From positions 58,847,386 through 58,911,385 of the forward strand of contig NC_044562.1 in assembly GCF_007565055.1 (NCBI RefSeq): 64,000 bases of DNA. The letters are read 5' to 3'. Each line of letters begins with the position of its first letter. Positions within the stretch are counted from its first letter, which is position 1. Source of the stretch: Rhinopithecus roxellana. Taxonomy: Eukaryota; Chordata; Mammalia; Primates; Cercopithecidae. The notes under the pieces are model-generated. The model worked only from the letters and a program-made list of their open reading frames with translations, had not been told where the DNA came from and ran no database searches. Positions 20,286 to 31,954 of this stretch are shown here, in pieces. A program made the translations under genes and the position numbers.

Positions 20286-21191
20286 CCAGCTACTAAGACG
20301 AGGGAGTGCTGGCCTCCATGTGCCATGAGACTCATGGTAGACCTGCTTCTGGTTGGGCCCTAGCATTACCTGGCTTCATGCCCCAGAAAGTCAGTTCCTC
20401 TCTCTAGTATCCCATCCTTCTCTGGAACATGATGGGTGAATGTTAGACGTGTGATTTACAACTGGCCCCTGCCACTCTTTTCAGCAGCTGCCCTGCCCAT
20501 GCTGCACAGTGCAAACCTCCCAGTTAATGTCCTTGTCTTGCCCCTGTCCACCTCCATGGCCCCTGCAAGCAGGAAGCTTCACTTGTTCGAGGCCATGGAG
20601 CTCTTCACTGGGCTCCCAACTGAAGCCACCATAGGGCTCTCCCTCCTTGCCTGGAGCCCTTCCCACTCAGGCATGAACCTTGGCTCCACTTCACTTGCCA
20701 GTGATCCTGGATCTCGGAGGCCATAGGATCAGCTAGGGAGTAGTGAGGACCTAAAGTGAGACCGCTCAGTCCTCATGCAGTCACTGGACTAAACCAACAT
20801 CTCATAGTACATCAACAACATGGTACCTGAATGGAGAAGCTGAGGAAGCTGGACTTTCCTTTTTCCTCCTTAACCACAAGGTCCTGAACGTGAAAACTGG
20901 AGCTGACCACAGAGTGTCAGGGAGTCCTCTAACTTCAGAGATGCAGGAAATCCAGCCAGTCAGGGCTGGGACCAGTAGAGGCTCCTGGATTCCTGAAGCC
21001 ACAGGGAGGGTGCTCTAGAATTGCAGGCCAGAGTCCAGGTCACACAACCTCCTGGCAGAAAGGGCCAGTTGTTGGAGGAGTCAGCCCTGTGGAGACTGAG
21101 TCTGTGTCCACCCAGCTGTCAGCACTAGGATGGAGTGATACCTATGATCTCAAACAGCCCTGCCGGCTCATGCCATCTCCATTTGACAGAC
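20286..21191. other. Unique sequence, nothing recognised
   Basis: GC-moderate DNA between the 15-bp minisatellite and an MLT1 LTR. Frames of 60-96 codons occur on both strands, without domain or splice evidence. Confidence 0.45.
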
Positions 21192-21296
21192 TGTTGTGGA
21201 TTAAATTGTGTCCCTTCCCCCAAAATTGATGTGCCCTGATCTCTGGTATCTGTGACTATGACCTTTTTTTTTGAAATAGGATCTTTGCAGGTGATC
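21192..21296 (+). mobile_element. MLT1 (MaLR) LTR, 5' part
   Basis: Starts TGTTGTGGATTAAATTGTG and continues through CCAAAATTGATG and GAAATAGGATCTTTGCAGG, the opening of a sense MLT1 LTR. It is broken by the insertion at 21,301 and resumes at about 21,705. Confidence 0.8.
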
Positions 21297-21300
21297 CAGC

Positions 21301-21699
21301 TGTCAGCCTAAATAGCAGACAGAGAGGATCTCTAAACGAAAATGATGTTTATTCAGGAGTAAGGTTTGCAATAGGAACATGGTGGGCATTTTCAGGGAGG
21401 AAAAGTAACACAAGAGTTTTAAGAGGAGAAATGAGGAGGATTACCCAATTGTTTTGAAACAATTAGCCTTGGCTCCAAGGATCAATAACAAGAGTGGACA
21501 GGCAGTTGCTGGCCAGATGTCCTTGCAGAAGACTTTTCTCTGTGTGGTTGCTGTGGCGTTTGTGCAAGGCTGTGATTTTTGCAGAGTATTTTTGATACCT
21601 CTTCTCTTCAAGCATATGTGCATGAGAACCCTCCCTTCATGTCCCGCCCAGGTCCATTTGTCAGGGCTTGACACAAGTGACTCCATTTGGATTCTGACA
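21301..21699 (-). mobile_element. Solo-LTR-like insertion, antisense, 399 bp
   Basis: The ends are inverted repeats TGTCAG (21,301) and CTGACA (21,694-21,699), the TG...CA form of an LTR. On the minus strand an AATAAA polyadenylation signal (21,348-21,353) lies near the 3' end, as expected for an R region. The segment splits an MLT1 LTR. No matching 4-6 bp target duplication is visible at these exact borders, so borders or family are uncertain. It resembles an ERV1-type LTR, with no internal viral genes. Confidence 0.6.
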
Positions 21700-21704
21700 A
21701 TTTT

Positions 21705-22057
21705 CACAAAGTTAAGATAAGGTCATTAGGGTGGTCCCTAATCTAATATGACTAATGACCTTATGGAGAGAAAAATTTGGACACAGAGATACACACACAG
21801 GGTGAATGCCATGTAAAGATGAAGGCAGAATTCTGGGTGGTGTGTTTATAAGCCAGGAATGCCAAAAGGGACCAGCAAGCTGCCAGCACCTAGGAGAGAG
21901 GCCAGTAACAGAGTCTTCCTGACAGCCTCAGAAGGAACCAACCCTGCTGACACCTTGATCTTGGACTTCTGCCTCCAGAGCTGCGAGGCAGTAAATTTCT
22001 ATTATGTGAGACATCCAGTTTATGGAACTGTGTTACATCAGTCCCAGGACTCTAACA
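21705..22057 (+). mobile_element. MLT1 (MaLR) LTR, 3' part
   Basis: GTTAAGATAAGGTCATTAGG, then GGACACAGAGATACACACAC, CTGACACCTTGATCTTGG and CCTCCAGAGCTGCGAGGCAG follow MLT1 in order, ending ...CTAACA. A mutated polyadenylation region (GTAAATTTCTATTATG) is present. Confidence 0.85.
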
Positions 22058-24019
22058 TGCAAAGACCCTGAAGCACAAGGCCACCGTGTGTCCCAGGCAG
22101 TTGGAGCAGAAGGAGCAGGTGCCTCCCACCCATGCCACACTAACAGGAGCTGGTAAGACGTGGGGTCAGGTTGCCTCACTCCCTCCAGGCATCATCTCCT
22201 GGGTGAGCTGTAGACCCAGGGATCCGTTCCTGTCCTTGTTGCCTGTCCCCTGTGAGCTAAGTCTGGCTCTCTGACCTAACCTCTGTCAGCATTTTTGTAA
22301 AACCATCTTTTGTGAAAGTCGGAGACACTGCAACTGTCATGGTCCCTCTGCTGAGGCCCAGTAGGTGGGTCATGCTGATGTTGGTGCTGCACACTCCATT
22401 ACTGTGAACATTCCTGAGTCCACCCAGGAGCGAGGCTCAGGGTTCAGTTCTGGGTGTGCCGAAGGGGAAAAAGCAGGCTCAGCCGCCCTCATGGGAGCCT
22501 GGGTTCTCCCGCAGAGACAGAGCAAAGGGAGGGGCTACACATAGGTAGACATTTAAAGGAGTTTGATGTTGCAGATGAGCTTTAAGGCTCTGGGGTCAGA
22601 AATGAGTGTGGGACTCACCCTGCTCTCCTGGAACACTGCAGAGATAAATGCAGACCTGTACTAATGTGGGTCAGTGCAGAGGCCATGCCTAGCACTGTGG
22701 GTACCTGTGCTAGGTGTGTGCACACACATGCCTGGCTTCTCTAATACTGGATGCATCTGCACCTTGGAGAGATCCCGGCTCACAGGCCAAACAGCAGGAG
22801 GAGATGGAGAAATGGCCTCAGGTCTGGTGACAAAACACCAGGGCAGTGGAAGACTGGAAGGAAACGTTTCTCGTGGACACTGGGATAAAGCCGTGTACTT
22901 CCTTTGCCAATCTCCTTTTTAAGGCAAGGGAAACAGAGCCAGCTGTGAGCCTAACACAGCAGGAAATGCTGCTCAGGTACCAATGTCGTTTACATCAAAC
23001 TCAGTGGGATCAGTATGGGCTTAGGTTGTCAAGGGAACCTAAGATCACTTTTGCCACCCAGAGCCTGTTCAGAACAGGGGATACGTAGTCACGAAAATGG
23101 TAAAATTATCATAGGATCAAAGAGCAACTTGTGCAAAAAGATCTCTTTTCTTCAAGGGAAAAGTCAGACTAGACTGATAGACAGCTGGGAATCTAGCTCT
23201 GGTTTGATTCTTAGATGAAGGAGAGCCCATGGTAAAAATCAGAAAAGAGACCACATTAATTTTCAGGACCGAAAAAGTAGGAAAAAAAGAAAAAAATAAC
23301 TTTTTCTGAACAGAATGTTCTTGGTTTACACGGGATGCCTATAAGTCAGACCAGCCTGGAAGGCAAGGTTGTGTCATGCCTGGAAGCCAAAGTCCCTGGG
23401 TAGTCCCAGCACCCCTTTTAACTGCTGGGCAACATGGGGAAGGCACGTGGCTTCCCCGGGTCTCCCTTCCCTCCCCTGTGTGCTGGTAGACTGGAGCAGG
23501 AGGGCCTCTGATCTGTGGGTGCCGAGGTCCCAGGCTCTCACCAGATGGAGCCAGGCTCTGCCTGATCAGGGGAGGAGGCTGCAGGATTCTCATCATCACA
23601 CTGAACTGGAAGGAGCTGGGCCAGCGAGGAATGGCCTGTTTCTCAGCCGGATGGTGAAGAAGTAAGGCAGTATGAGAGGCTTGCTTGACACTTGTATTCA
23701 TTTGGCTACTGAGATTCCCAATCAGATTTTATTTTTCAAAAGTGTTTGTGCTGATGGTTTGACAAGTAAGAAATTAATCAGAGTTCAGCGGTGCAGCTGA
23801 CATGAGCTCTCTGTGAAAATCCAAATCTTGCCTATGCACCAGTAGACATCAATTAAAAAATTATAATACAAAAGCAGATTGTGTTCCAAATCCCTACAAA
23901 AATATGTCCTTAGAAACATGCCTGAGAATTGTTTGTGGAGAGAGTCATACAGTTTTGATGACAGACAAGAGGACGAGAAAAAATCGAGAAAGATGCCATG
24001 TCAGGAGGGAAGACTCCTT
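22058..24019. other. Unique sequence, nothing recognised
   Basis: Mixed sequence with a short A-rich run near 23,280-23,300. Opposed frames at 23,339-23,701 (minus) and 23,369-23,665 (plus) mirror each other and have no domain. No gene is called. Confidence 0.4.
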
Positions 24020-24095
24020 GTCATAAATGTATCAGTTCACCCCACATTAACTTATAAAATCAATGCAAATCTAATCAAAATCCTGAAAATGTAAT
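24020..24095 (+). mobile_element. Old L1 ORF2 fragment
   Basis: CAGTTCACCCCACATTAAC followed by ATAAAATCAATGCAAATC and AATCAAAATCCTG resembles a short post-RT piece of ORF2 from an old L1. It abuts the 5' end of the next L1. Confidence 0.5.
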
Positions 24096-24114
24096 AGAAA
24101 AAAAGAGAGTTTTC

Positions 24115-26519
24115 AGAGGATGTCAGCAAGATGGCTGATCAGACTTACCTGCAGCATCCCCTGCCCCACGACACACACAAAAAGTACCAACACAACAAAT
24201 AAGCAACTGTATGTCAACCGGCGTGACTGAGGAGGTGCACTGGAGAGCACCAGGGGTGTGGAGCAACCTGTGGAGCACGGAAGTCCAGGATAGCACCGTA
24301 GAGATGAGAGCAAGGCATCCTGCTTCTGCTACACTGTGTCCCCAACCTGGAACTGGCTCAGAGTCAGGGCAGATTTCTTCTTATGAGAAACAGAGATCCA
24401 CAGCAGTCCCCATTGCTTTCACAAGCACCAGCAATCCTTGCTATGGGAAGGGCCCCCAGTCCTCACAGGCCCCAAATCTGGTTTGAAGAGTAGCTGGGAC
24501 TTTTTACAGTTACATTACCTGAGTAGGAGCCTGCACTGAGTGCCCCCAACCCTGTCACCTAAGCTGCTGCAACTCAACACCATCTTGAAACTGAATCCAC
24601 TAATAGGGTATGCCCTGTCCTGGGGGTGAGTAGCAACCAACTATATCCATCCTTCAGGCCCTGCTGTCATTCTACCACGTTCACACAGGTGCCTGCAGTA
24701 CCTTGACCCCAACTGCCCAGAGCCTAGCCCAGACAGAACAACTGAGACCCCACCTAGCATCTGAACCCATGTGGCACACCATCCCCTCCCACCAGGGAAC
24801 AGGTGGGCCTGCACAGCAGGGCAGCCATCCAACAGCTGGCTGGTCACTTCACCTACATGCACCTGAAATGCATAGCCAGTCAGCCCTCTGAGCTTATGCA
24901 TGTCTCTGCATAGATCAACAGCCAGTCCTGCAGTGACCTTGCCCTGCTGGGTAGATTGCTGTAAAGCCACCGAACCCTACTGCATCCACATGTACCTGGC
25001 CCAGTATCCAGTCCACCAGCAGCCCTGTTTCCCTAAAGAGACAGTACATACATAGTTGTCGGGCCAGCCATGCCCATGCATGCCTGAGTCTGGTATTTAA
25101 GTCAGCTGGTGGCAGTCACTTTTTCTCTCTTCCAGAGAACCCAATGGACAGCTTTTTGGCCCTCCATATCCGTATGTGCCCAGCCCAACAACCAGCTCAG
25201 CACTCCCTCCCCCAGCAAAATCACACCACTACCATCACAAACTCCCATAGCCTATGCCACTGAGGCAATCACAGACCTTGATGATGAAGATTACTATAAG
25301 ATATGAAGAAACTATATGAAGACTATACTACTAAGTCCACCCGGAACCAAAGCCAACATGTATCTACAGGAAAATGTCTTTCCCTATGAAACCTACTCCA
25401 TAAAATTGGAAAAAGTGGCTATTCCACTAGATGCACAAATATCAATGTAGAAACATGAAAAGGCAAGAAAATAGGACACCTGCAAAGGAACACAATAAAT
25501 CTCCAGTAACAGACTCCAAAGATAAGGACATTTGTGAATGCTTAAAAAGAATGTAAGGTAATGATCTTAAGGAAACTCAGTGAGCTACAAGGGAATACAG
25601 ACAAATTAATAAAATAGTTTTTACAATTTCATGATTGGAATGAGAAATTCAATAAAAAGACAGATAACAAAAATAACCATATAGAAATCTCGAAGCTGAA
25701 TAATTCAATAAATGAAATTAAAAATACAATTGGGATTTTCAACAACAGACCAGATCAAGCAGACAAAATAATTTCAAAACTGAAAAACAGGGCATTTGAA
25801 ATAACCCGGTCAGAGGGGACAAAAATAAGTAAGAATAAAAAAGAAGGAAGAAAGCCTACAGGACTTATGAAACAACAATTAAGCAAACACATATTTATGA
25901 TATAAGAATGTCAGAGAAAAAGAATGAAGAAAGGTACAGGAAATTTGTTTAACAAAATAATAGCTAAAAACTTCTCACATATCAGGAGAGAAATGGACAT
26001 CCAGATTCAAAAAGTTCCACAGTCCTGAATTAGATTCAGCCCAAAATGACCTCTCAGAGGCATATTATAATCAAACTCTCTAAAGTTAAAGACAGAGAAT
26101 TCTAAAAGCAACAAGAGAAAAGCATCAAGTCACATATAAGGGAATTCTCTTTAGATTATCAAGAGATTTCTCATCAGAAACCTTTCAGAGTAGGAGAGAA
26201 TGAGATATTCAAAGGGCTGAAAGAAAAAAAAAATTGTCAGACAAAAAATACTATATCCAGCAAAGCTATCCTTTAGAAATGCAGGAGATATAAAGATCTT
26301 TTTAGACAAGCAAAAGCTGAGATAATTTATTACCACTAGACTGGTCTGACAAGAGATGCTTAAGACAGTGCTACAACTGGAAACAAAAGGATGATACTTA
26401 CCATTATGAAAAAAACATGAAAGCATATAACTCACTGTTACAAGTGCATTCATAATCATACTCAGAATACCCCAGTGCTATAATGGTGCTATGTAAGTCT
26501 ATCAGTCTTCTAGTATCAA
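24115..26519 (+). mobile_element. Old L1 (L1M type), sense: 5' UTR, ORF1 and inter-ORF region
   Basis: Begins near GTCAGCAAGATGGCTGATC, the typical start of an old L1 5' UTR. Purine-rich ORF1-type sequence follows at about 25,400-26,200, then AAATACTATATCCAGCAAAG and GGTGCTATGTAAGTC, known from inter-ORF parts of L1M elements. Frames are heavily broken. The element stops at an antisense L1 and resumes at about 30,276, so the two parts are one original copy. Confidence 0.75.
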
Positions 26520-26823
26520 GTTTTTTAAAAAATTTTTTTATTTCCATAGTTTTTTTGGGGAACAGATGGTGTTTACTTATGTGAGTAAGTTCTTTAGTGG
26601 TGATTTGTGAGATTGTGGTGCACCTATCACCTGAGTGATACAGTGAACCAAATTTGTAGTCATGTATCCCTCACCGCCTTCCCATCCTTTTCCCCTTAGT
26701 TCCTAAAGTCCACTGTATCATTCTTACGCCTTTGCATCCTCATAGTTTAGCTCCCACTTATGAGTGAGAACATATGATGCTTGTTTCTGTTCTTGAGTTA
26801 CTTCACTTAGAATAGTGGTCTCC
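26520..26823 (-). mobile_element. L1 (L1PB/L1MA-like), antisense 3' UTR, first part
   Basis: Starts with a T-rich tract (the reverse of the poly-A tail), then GGGGAACAGATGGTGTTTAC and GAGTAAGTTCTTTAGTGG, the antisense 3' UTR of L1PB/L1MA-age elements. It is interrupted by an Alu. A short AAGTTTT word at both ends of the whole insertion (near 26,517 and 30,274) is a possible target duplication. Confidence 0.8.
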
Positions 26824-27128
26824 TGGGCTGGGTGTGGTGGCTTGTGCCTGTAATCCCAGCGTTTGGAAGGCCAAGGTGGATGGATCAAACTGAGGTCAGG
26901 AGTTCGAGACCAACCTGGCCAATATGGTGAAACCCCATCTCTACTGAAAATACAAAATTAGCCGGGTGTGGTGGTGCACGCCTGTAATCCTCACTACTTG
27001 GGAGGCTGAGGCAGGAGAATTGCTTGAACCTAGGAGGTAAAAGTCGCAGTGAGTTGAGATCGTACCACTGCACTCCAGCCTGGGCAACAAGAGTGAAACT
27101 GTTTCAAAAAAAAAAAAAAAAAAAAAAG
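26824..27128 (+). mobile_element. AluS-like SINE, sense
   Basis: Full-length Alu starting GGCTGGGTGTGGTGGC with a 20+ A tail. The 13-bp flanks AATAGTGGTCTCC (26,811-26,823) and AATAATAGTCTCC (27,129-27,141) are imperfect target duplications. It lies inside the antisense L1. Confidence 0.92.
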
Positions 27129-30100
27129 AATAATAGTCTCCAATCCCATCAAGGTTGCTGCAAATGTCATTAATTTATTTCTTTTTATGGCTGAGTAGTA
27201 TTCCATTGTGTATATATACCACCACAGTTTCTTTATCCGCTCATTGATTGATGGGCATTTGGGCTGGTTTCCCATTTTTGCAATTGCAAATTGTGCTGCT
27301 ATAAACATGTATGTGCATGTATCTTTTTCGTATAATGACTTCTTTTCTTCTAGGTAGATAGTAGTGGAATTGCTGGATCAAATGGTAGTTCTACTTTTAG
27401 TTCTTTAGGGAATCTCCACATTGTTTTCCATAGTAGTTGTTTACATTGCAGCCAGCAGTGTAGAAGTGTTCTCTTTTCACTACATTCACACCAACATCTG
27501 TTATTTTTTTATTATGGCCATTCTTGCAGGAGTGAGGTGGTACCACACTGTGGTTTTGATTTGCATTCTTCTGATCATTAGTGATGTGGAGCATTTTTTC
27601 ATGTATGTTGGCCATTTGTATATATCCTTTTGAGAACTGTCTATTCATGTTCTTAGCCCATTTTTGATGGTTTTTTTTCTAATTTGTTTGAATTCCTTGT
27701 AGATTCTGGCGCATTTAGGCCGTTTACATTCAACATTAGTATTGAGATGTATTATTCCATTCATAGTGCTATTTGTTGCCTGTAAAGCTTAGGTTTTTGT
27801 TTATTTGTTTTCTGTATTTTATATGTCCTGTGAGAGTCACACTTTAAAGAGGTTCCATCTTCATGTGTTTCCAGGATTTGATTCAAGATTTAGAGCTCCT
27901 TTTAGCAGTTCTTGTAGTGCTGGCTTGTTAGGGACAAATTCTCTCAGCATTTGTTTATCTGAAAAAGACCGTATCTTTCCTTCATGTACGAAGCTTAGTT
28001 TCACTGGCTACAAAATTCTTGGCTGATAATTGTTTTGTTTAAGGAGGTTGAAGATAAGGCCCCAATCCCTTATAGCTTATAGGGTTTCTGCTGATAAATC
28101 TGCTGTTAATCTGACAGGTTTTCCTTTATAGGTTACCTGGTGTTTTTGCCTCACAGCTGTTAAGATTCTTTCCTTCATCTCGACTATAGATAATCTGACG
28201 ACCATGCGCCTAGGCAATGATGTTTTTGTGATGAATCCCCCAGGTGTTTCTTGAGCTTCTTGTATTTGGATGTCTTGGTCTCCAGCAAGACTGGGGAAGT
28301 TTTCCTTGATTACTTCTCCAAATATGTTTTCCAAACCTTTAGATTTCTCTTTTTCCTCAGGAACACCAATTATTCTTGGGTTTGGTCATTTAACATAGTC
28401 CTAAACTTCTTCAAGGTTTTGTTCATTTTTTAAATTCTTTTTTCTTTATCCTTGTTGGATTGGGTGAATTTTAAAACCTTGTATTTGAGCTCTGAAGTTC
28501 TTTCTTCTGCTTGTTCGATTCGATTGCTGAGGCTTTGCAGAGCATTTTGCATTTCTCTAAGTGTGTCCTTTATTTTCTGAAGTTGTGATTGTTTTTTATT
28601 TTTGCTGTCTATTTCTCTATTTCTCCCCTCATTTCTTGTATCTTCCCCCCCCCCCCTTAAATTGGACTTCACCTTTCTCTGGTGTCTCCTCATTTACTTA
28701 ATAATCAACCATCTGAATTCTTTTTCAGGTAAATCAGGGATTTCTTCTTGGTTTGGATCTATTGCTGGTAAGCTAGTGTGATTTTTTGGGGGAGTGTTAA
28801 AGAATCCTGTTTTATCACATTACCAGAATTGTTTTTCTGGTTCCTTCTCATTTGGATAGGCTACGTCACAGGGAAGATCTGGAGCTCAAGGCTGCTGTTC
28901 AGATTCTTTTGTCCCACGGGGTGTTCCCATGATGTAGTGCTCTTCCCTTTTTCCTACGGATGTGGCTTCCTGAGAGCCAAGGTGTAGTGATTATTCTCTC
29001 TCTTCTGGATCTAGCCACCCCACAGGGCCACCAGGCTCCAACCTGGTTCTGGGGGTTGTCTGCACAGTGTCCTGTGATATGAACCGTCTTTGTATCTCTC
29101 AGCCATGGATACCTGAACCTGCTCCAGTAGAGGTGGCAGGGGAGTGAAATGGACTCTGTGGGAGCCCTTAGTTTTGATTCTTTAATGCACTAGTTTTGTG
29201 CTGGTTGGTTTCCTGCCAGGAGGTGGCACTTTCAAAAGAGCATCAGCTGTGGTAGTATAGGGGAGGATCAGGCAGTGGACAAGCCCTAGAACTCCCAAGA
29301 GAATATGCCTTTTGTCTTCAGCTACCAGAGTGGGTAGGGAAGGACATTCAGGTGGGGGCAGAATTAGGAATGTCTGAGCTCAGACTCTTCTTGGGTAGGG
29401 CTTTCTGAGGCTGCTGTGGGGGATGGGGGTGTGGTTCCCAGGTCAATGGAGTTATGTTCCCAGGAGGATTACGGCTGCTGCTGTGTCATGTGGGTTTTCA
29501 GGGAAGTGGGGGGAAGCTGGCAGTTATAGGCCTCACCCAGCTCCCACACAGCCCGAAAAGCCAGTCTCACTTCCACTGTGCCCACCCCTCCAACAGCACC
29601 AACTTTGTTTCCAGGTAGTGGGTGAACACGGCTGAGAACTTGCCCCAGGCTACTAGCCTCTCAGCTTAGAAAGCAAGCAGGTCTTTTGTGCCCCCCACCT
29701 GTCGAGTCTGCACCGGATTTATGCCTTCGTCCAAGTTCTGGCCAGGAGACTTCAGGTTTGGTTGGAATTGTTATAAAGTTCAGCTGGAGGTTTCCTTCTC
29801 CCTGTGGTCTTTTCCCAGTTTCTTTGGCAGCCCTACCCGAAAACTCCCCTGAGACAAGTCAGAAATGGCTTTGCTGGGGACCCAGAGAGCCCACAGGGCT
29901 CTTACCACTGCTTCCTCTACCCCTTGGTAGAGGCTCGGCTCTCTAAACTGACTCAACTCCAGGTAAGGTCAAATCCTTCTCCCATGATCTAGATCTTCAG
30001 GTTCCCCAGTGAGGGTGTGTGTTCTGGCGTGGACAATCCCCCTTTCCCACTTCCACAGCTTGGGCACTCACAGTATTTGGGCTGTCTCCCAGGCCCTACA

Positions 30101-30275
30101 GGAGCAATCCACTTCCTTCAGAGGGTCTGTGGATTCTCCTGGCTTTCCTGGTGTATTCCTGCACTAGTTCTGGAGCAAAAGTTCACAGTGAGAGTCTCCA
30201 CATGCTGCTCTGTCTGAGTGGGAGCTGCAATCTAGTCCTGCTTCCTGTTATTTCCCTCTTGGTCTATTAGGAAGT
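27129..30275 (-). mobile_element. L1 (L1PB/L1MA-like), antisense, with internal deletion near 27,710
   Basis: 27,142-27,710 encodes, on the minus strand, the ORF2 C-terminus (CATTCTTGCAGGAGTGAGG, GCATTTGGGCTGG). From about 27,711 the sequence jumps to the ORF2 start and inter-ORF region (CCGTTTACATTCAAC), then ORF1 at about 28,080-28,700 and a GC-rich 5' UTR to 30,275. Most of ORF2, including the reverse transcriptase, is therefore missing. A minus-strand ORF1-like coiled-coil stretch (Glu/Gln/Lys-rich) is visible at 28,430-28,693 but is broken. A poly-C run lies at 28,645-28,656. Confidence 0.75.
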
Positions 30276-31122
30276 TTTCAAGTCAAAATAGCATCAGCTA
30301 CAATTAATGGATAAGGAACAACGAAAAAGACCCAACTATATGTCGCCTACAAGAGACTCACCTCATTGTTAAAGACAGACAGACTGAGAATAAAGGAATG
30401 TGAAAAAAATTTTCATGCAAACAGAACCCAAAAGCAAGTAAGGGTAGCCATACTTATATCAGATAAAATAAATCTTAAGTCAAAAACTGTACAAGGAAAC
30501 AAGTAGATCATTAGATAATGATAGGGATCCCTATTTGATACACAGGGATCAATTCATCAAGAAGATATAAAAATTATAATTATATATGCACCCAACACCA
30601 GAGCACACAGATACATATAAGCAATAGTAGGGTATGTCAGCACCTACTTTCAACAATGGATATATTATCTAGACAAAAAAGTCAACAAAGAAACATTGGA
30701 CTGAAACTGAACCATAGATCAAATGTACCTCACAGATATTTAAAAAACATTCCACCTGACAGCTACAGAATACACATTCTTCTCAACTGCACATGGAACA
30801 TTCTGCTGGATCGATCACATTAGGCTACAAAGCTAGTTAAGAAATTTAAGAAAACAGAGATCATATCAAGTATCTTTTCTGACCACAATGGTATAAAACT
30901 AAATTAACAATAAGAAAAACTTTGGAAGCTTTATAAATATATAGAAACTAATCAACATACTCCTAAGCAAACAATGGGTCAATGAATAAATTAAAAGAGA
31001 TATTAAAAATTTCCTTGAGACAAATGAAAATGGAAGCACATCATACCAAAAACCTATGGGACACAGTAAAGTAGTTCTAAGAGGAAAGTTTGTAGCAATA
31101 AATTACTATATTTTAAAAAAAG
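30276..31122 (+). mobile_element. Old L1 (L1M type), sense, continued: ORF2 endonuclease region
   Basis: After the antisense insertion, the host L1 continues with AGACCCAACTATATGTCGCC and CACCCAACACCAGAGCAC, typical of the ORF2 endonuclease domain, then linker sequence. Several stops interrupt the frame. Some sequence is missing between the inter-ORF region and ORF2. Confidence 0.75.
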
Positions 31123-31424
31123 GGCCGGGCGCGGTGGCTCAAGCCTGTAATCCCAGCACTTTGGGAGGCCAAGACGGGCGGATCACGAGGTCAGGAGATC
31201 AAGACCATCCTGGCTACCTCGGTGAAACCCCGTCTCTATTAAAAAATACAAAAAACTAGCCGGGCGAGGTGGCGGGCGCCTGTAGTCCCAGCTACTCGGG
31301 AGGCTGAGGCAGGAGAATGGTGTAAACCCGGGAGGTGGAGCTTGCAGTGAGCTGAGATCCGGCCACTGCATGCCCGCCTGGGCGACAGAGCGAGACTCCG
31401 TCTCAAAAAAAAAAAAAAAAAAAA
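31123..31424 (+). mobile_element. Young AluY, AluYR-like (Old World monkey type)
   Basis: Low divergence, full length, with CpGs retained in both arms. Diagnostic-looking states are GGCTCAAGCCTGTAATCCC (not CTCACGCC), ACTAGCCGGGCGAGGTGG, and GATCCGGCCACTGC (not GATCGCGCC). I associate this combination with the AluYR subfamilies of cercopithecid monkeys. It was inserted into the old L1 at an A-rich site, so the exact target duplication cannot be fixed. Confidence 0.85.
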
Positions 31425-31763
31425 GAAGAAGAAAGATTTCTAATAAACAACCTAATGATATACTTCAAGAAACTAGAAAAATAAGAACAAACTAACCCCA
31501 AATTTGTAGAAGGACAGAAATAATAAAGTTCAGAGTAGAAATAAATGAAAGAGGTTTACAAAATTGTTAAGATCAATAAAACGAAGAGTTAGATATTTGA
31601 AAGAATAAGCAAAATTGACAAGGCTTTTTCTAGATTAAGAAAATAAAAGAGAAGACTCAAATAAATAAAACCAGAGATTAAAAAAGAGACATTATACTTG
31701 ACACCACAGAGATACAAAGTGTGATAAAAAATGATTATGCGTAACTACACTAACAATTTCTTT
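31425..31763 (+). mobile_element. Old L1 (L1M type), sense, continued: ORF2 linker
   Basis: AT-rich ORF2 sequence between endonuclease and reverse transcriptase (AATAAATAAAACCAGAG and similar), with no intact frame. Confidence 0.65.
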
Positions 31764-31954
31764 TAGCTCTGTCACCAGGCTGGAGTGCAGTGGCATGAGC
31801 TGGACCATAGCTCACTGTAACCTTGAACTCCTAGGCTCAAATGATCTTCCTCCCTCAGTCTCCCAAGTAGCTGGGACTACAGGATTGCACCACCACAACC
31901 TGCAACCTTTTTATTTTTTGTAGAGATAGGGTCTTGCTATATTACCCAGGCTGG
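31764..31954 (-). mobile_element. Alu monomer/partial Alu, antisense, old
   Basis: CTCTGTCACCAGGCTGGAG, CACTGTAACCTTGAACTCC and GTAGAGATAGGGTCTTGC read as an antisense old Alu arm (FLAM/FRAM or truncated AluJ). No second arm is present. It interrupts the host L1. Confidence 0.7.

Noticed and set aside
19045..20366. Apparent five-residue repeat protein on the minus strand
   Set aside because: Explained by the 15-bp period of a degenerate minisatellite. Adjacent overlapping frames show the same pattern. No supporting promoter or exon structure.
21301..21699. Viral gene remains in the LTR-like insertion
   Set aside because: Only LTR-like ends and a polyadenylation signal are present. The frames of 88 codons on each strand are mirror frames without retroviral protein motifs.
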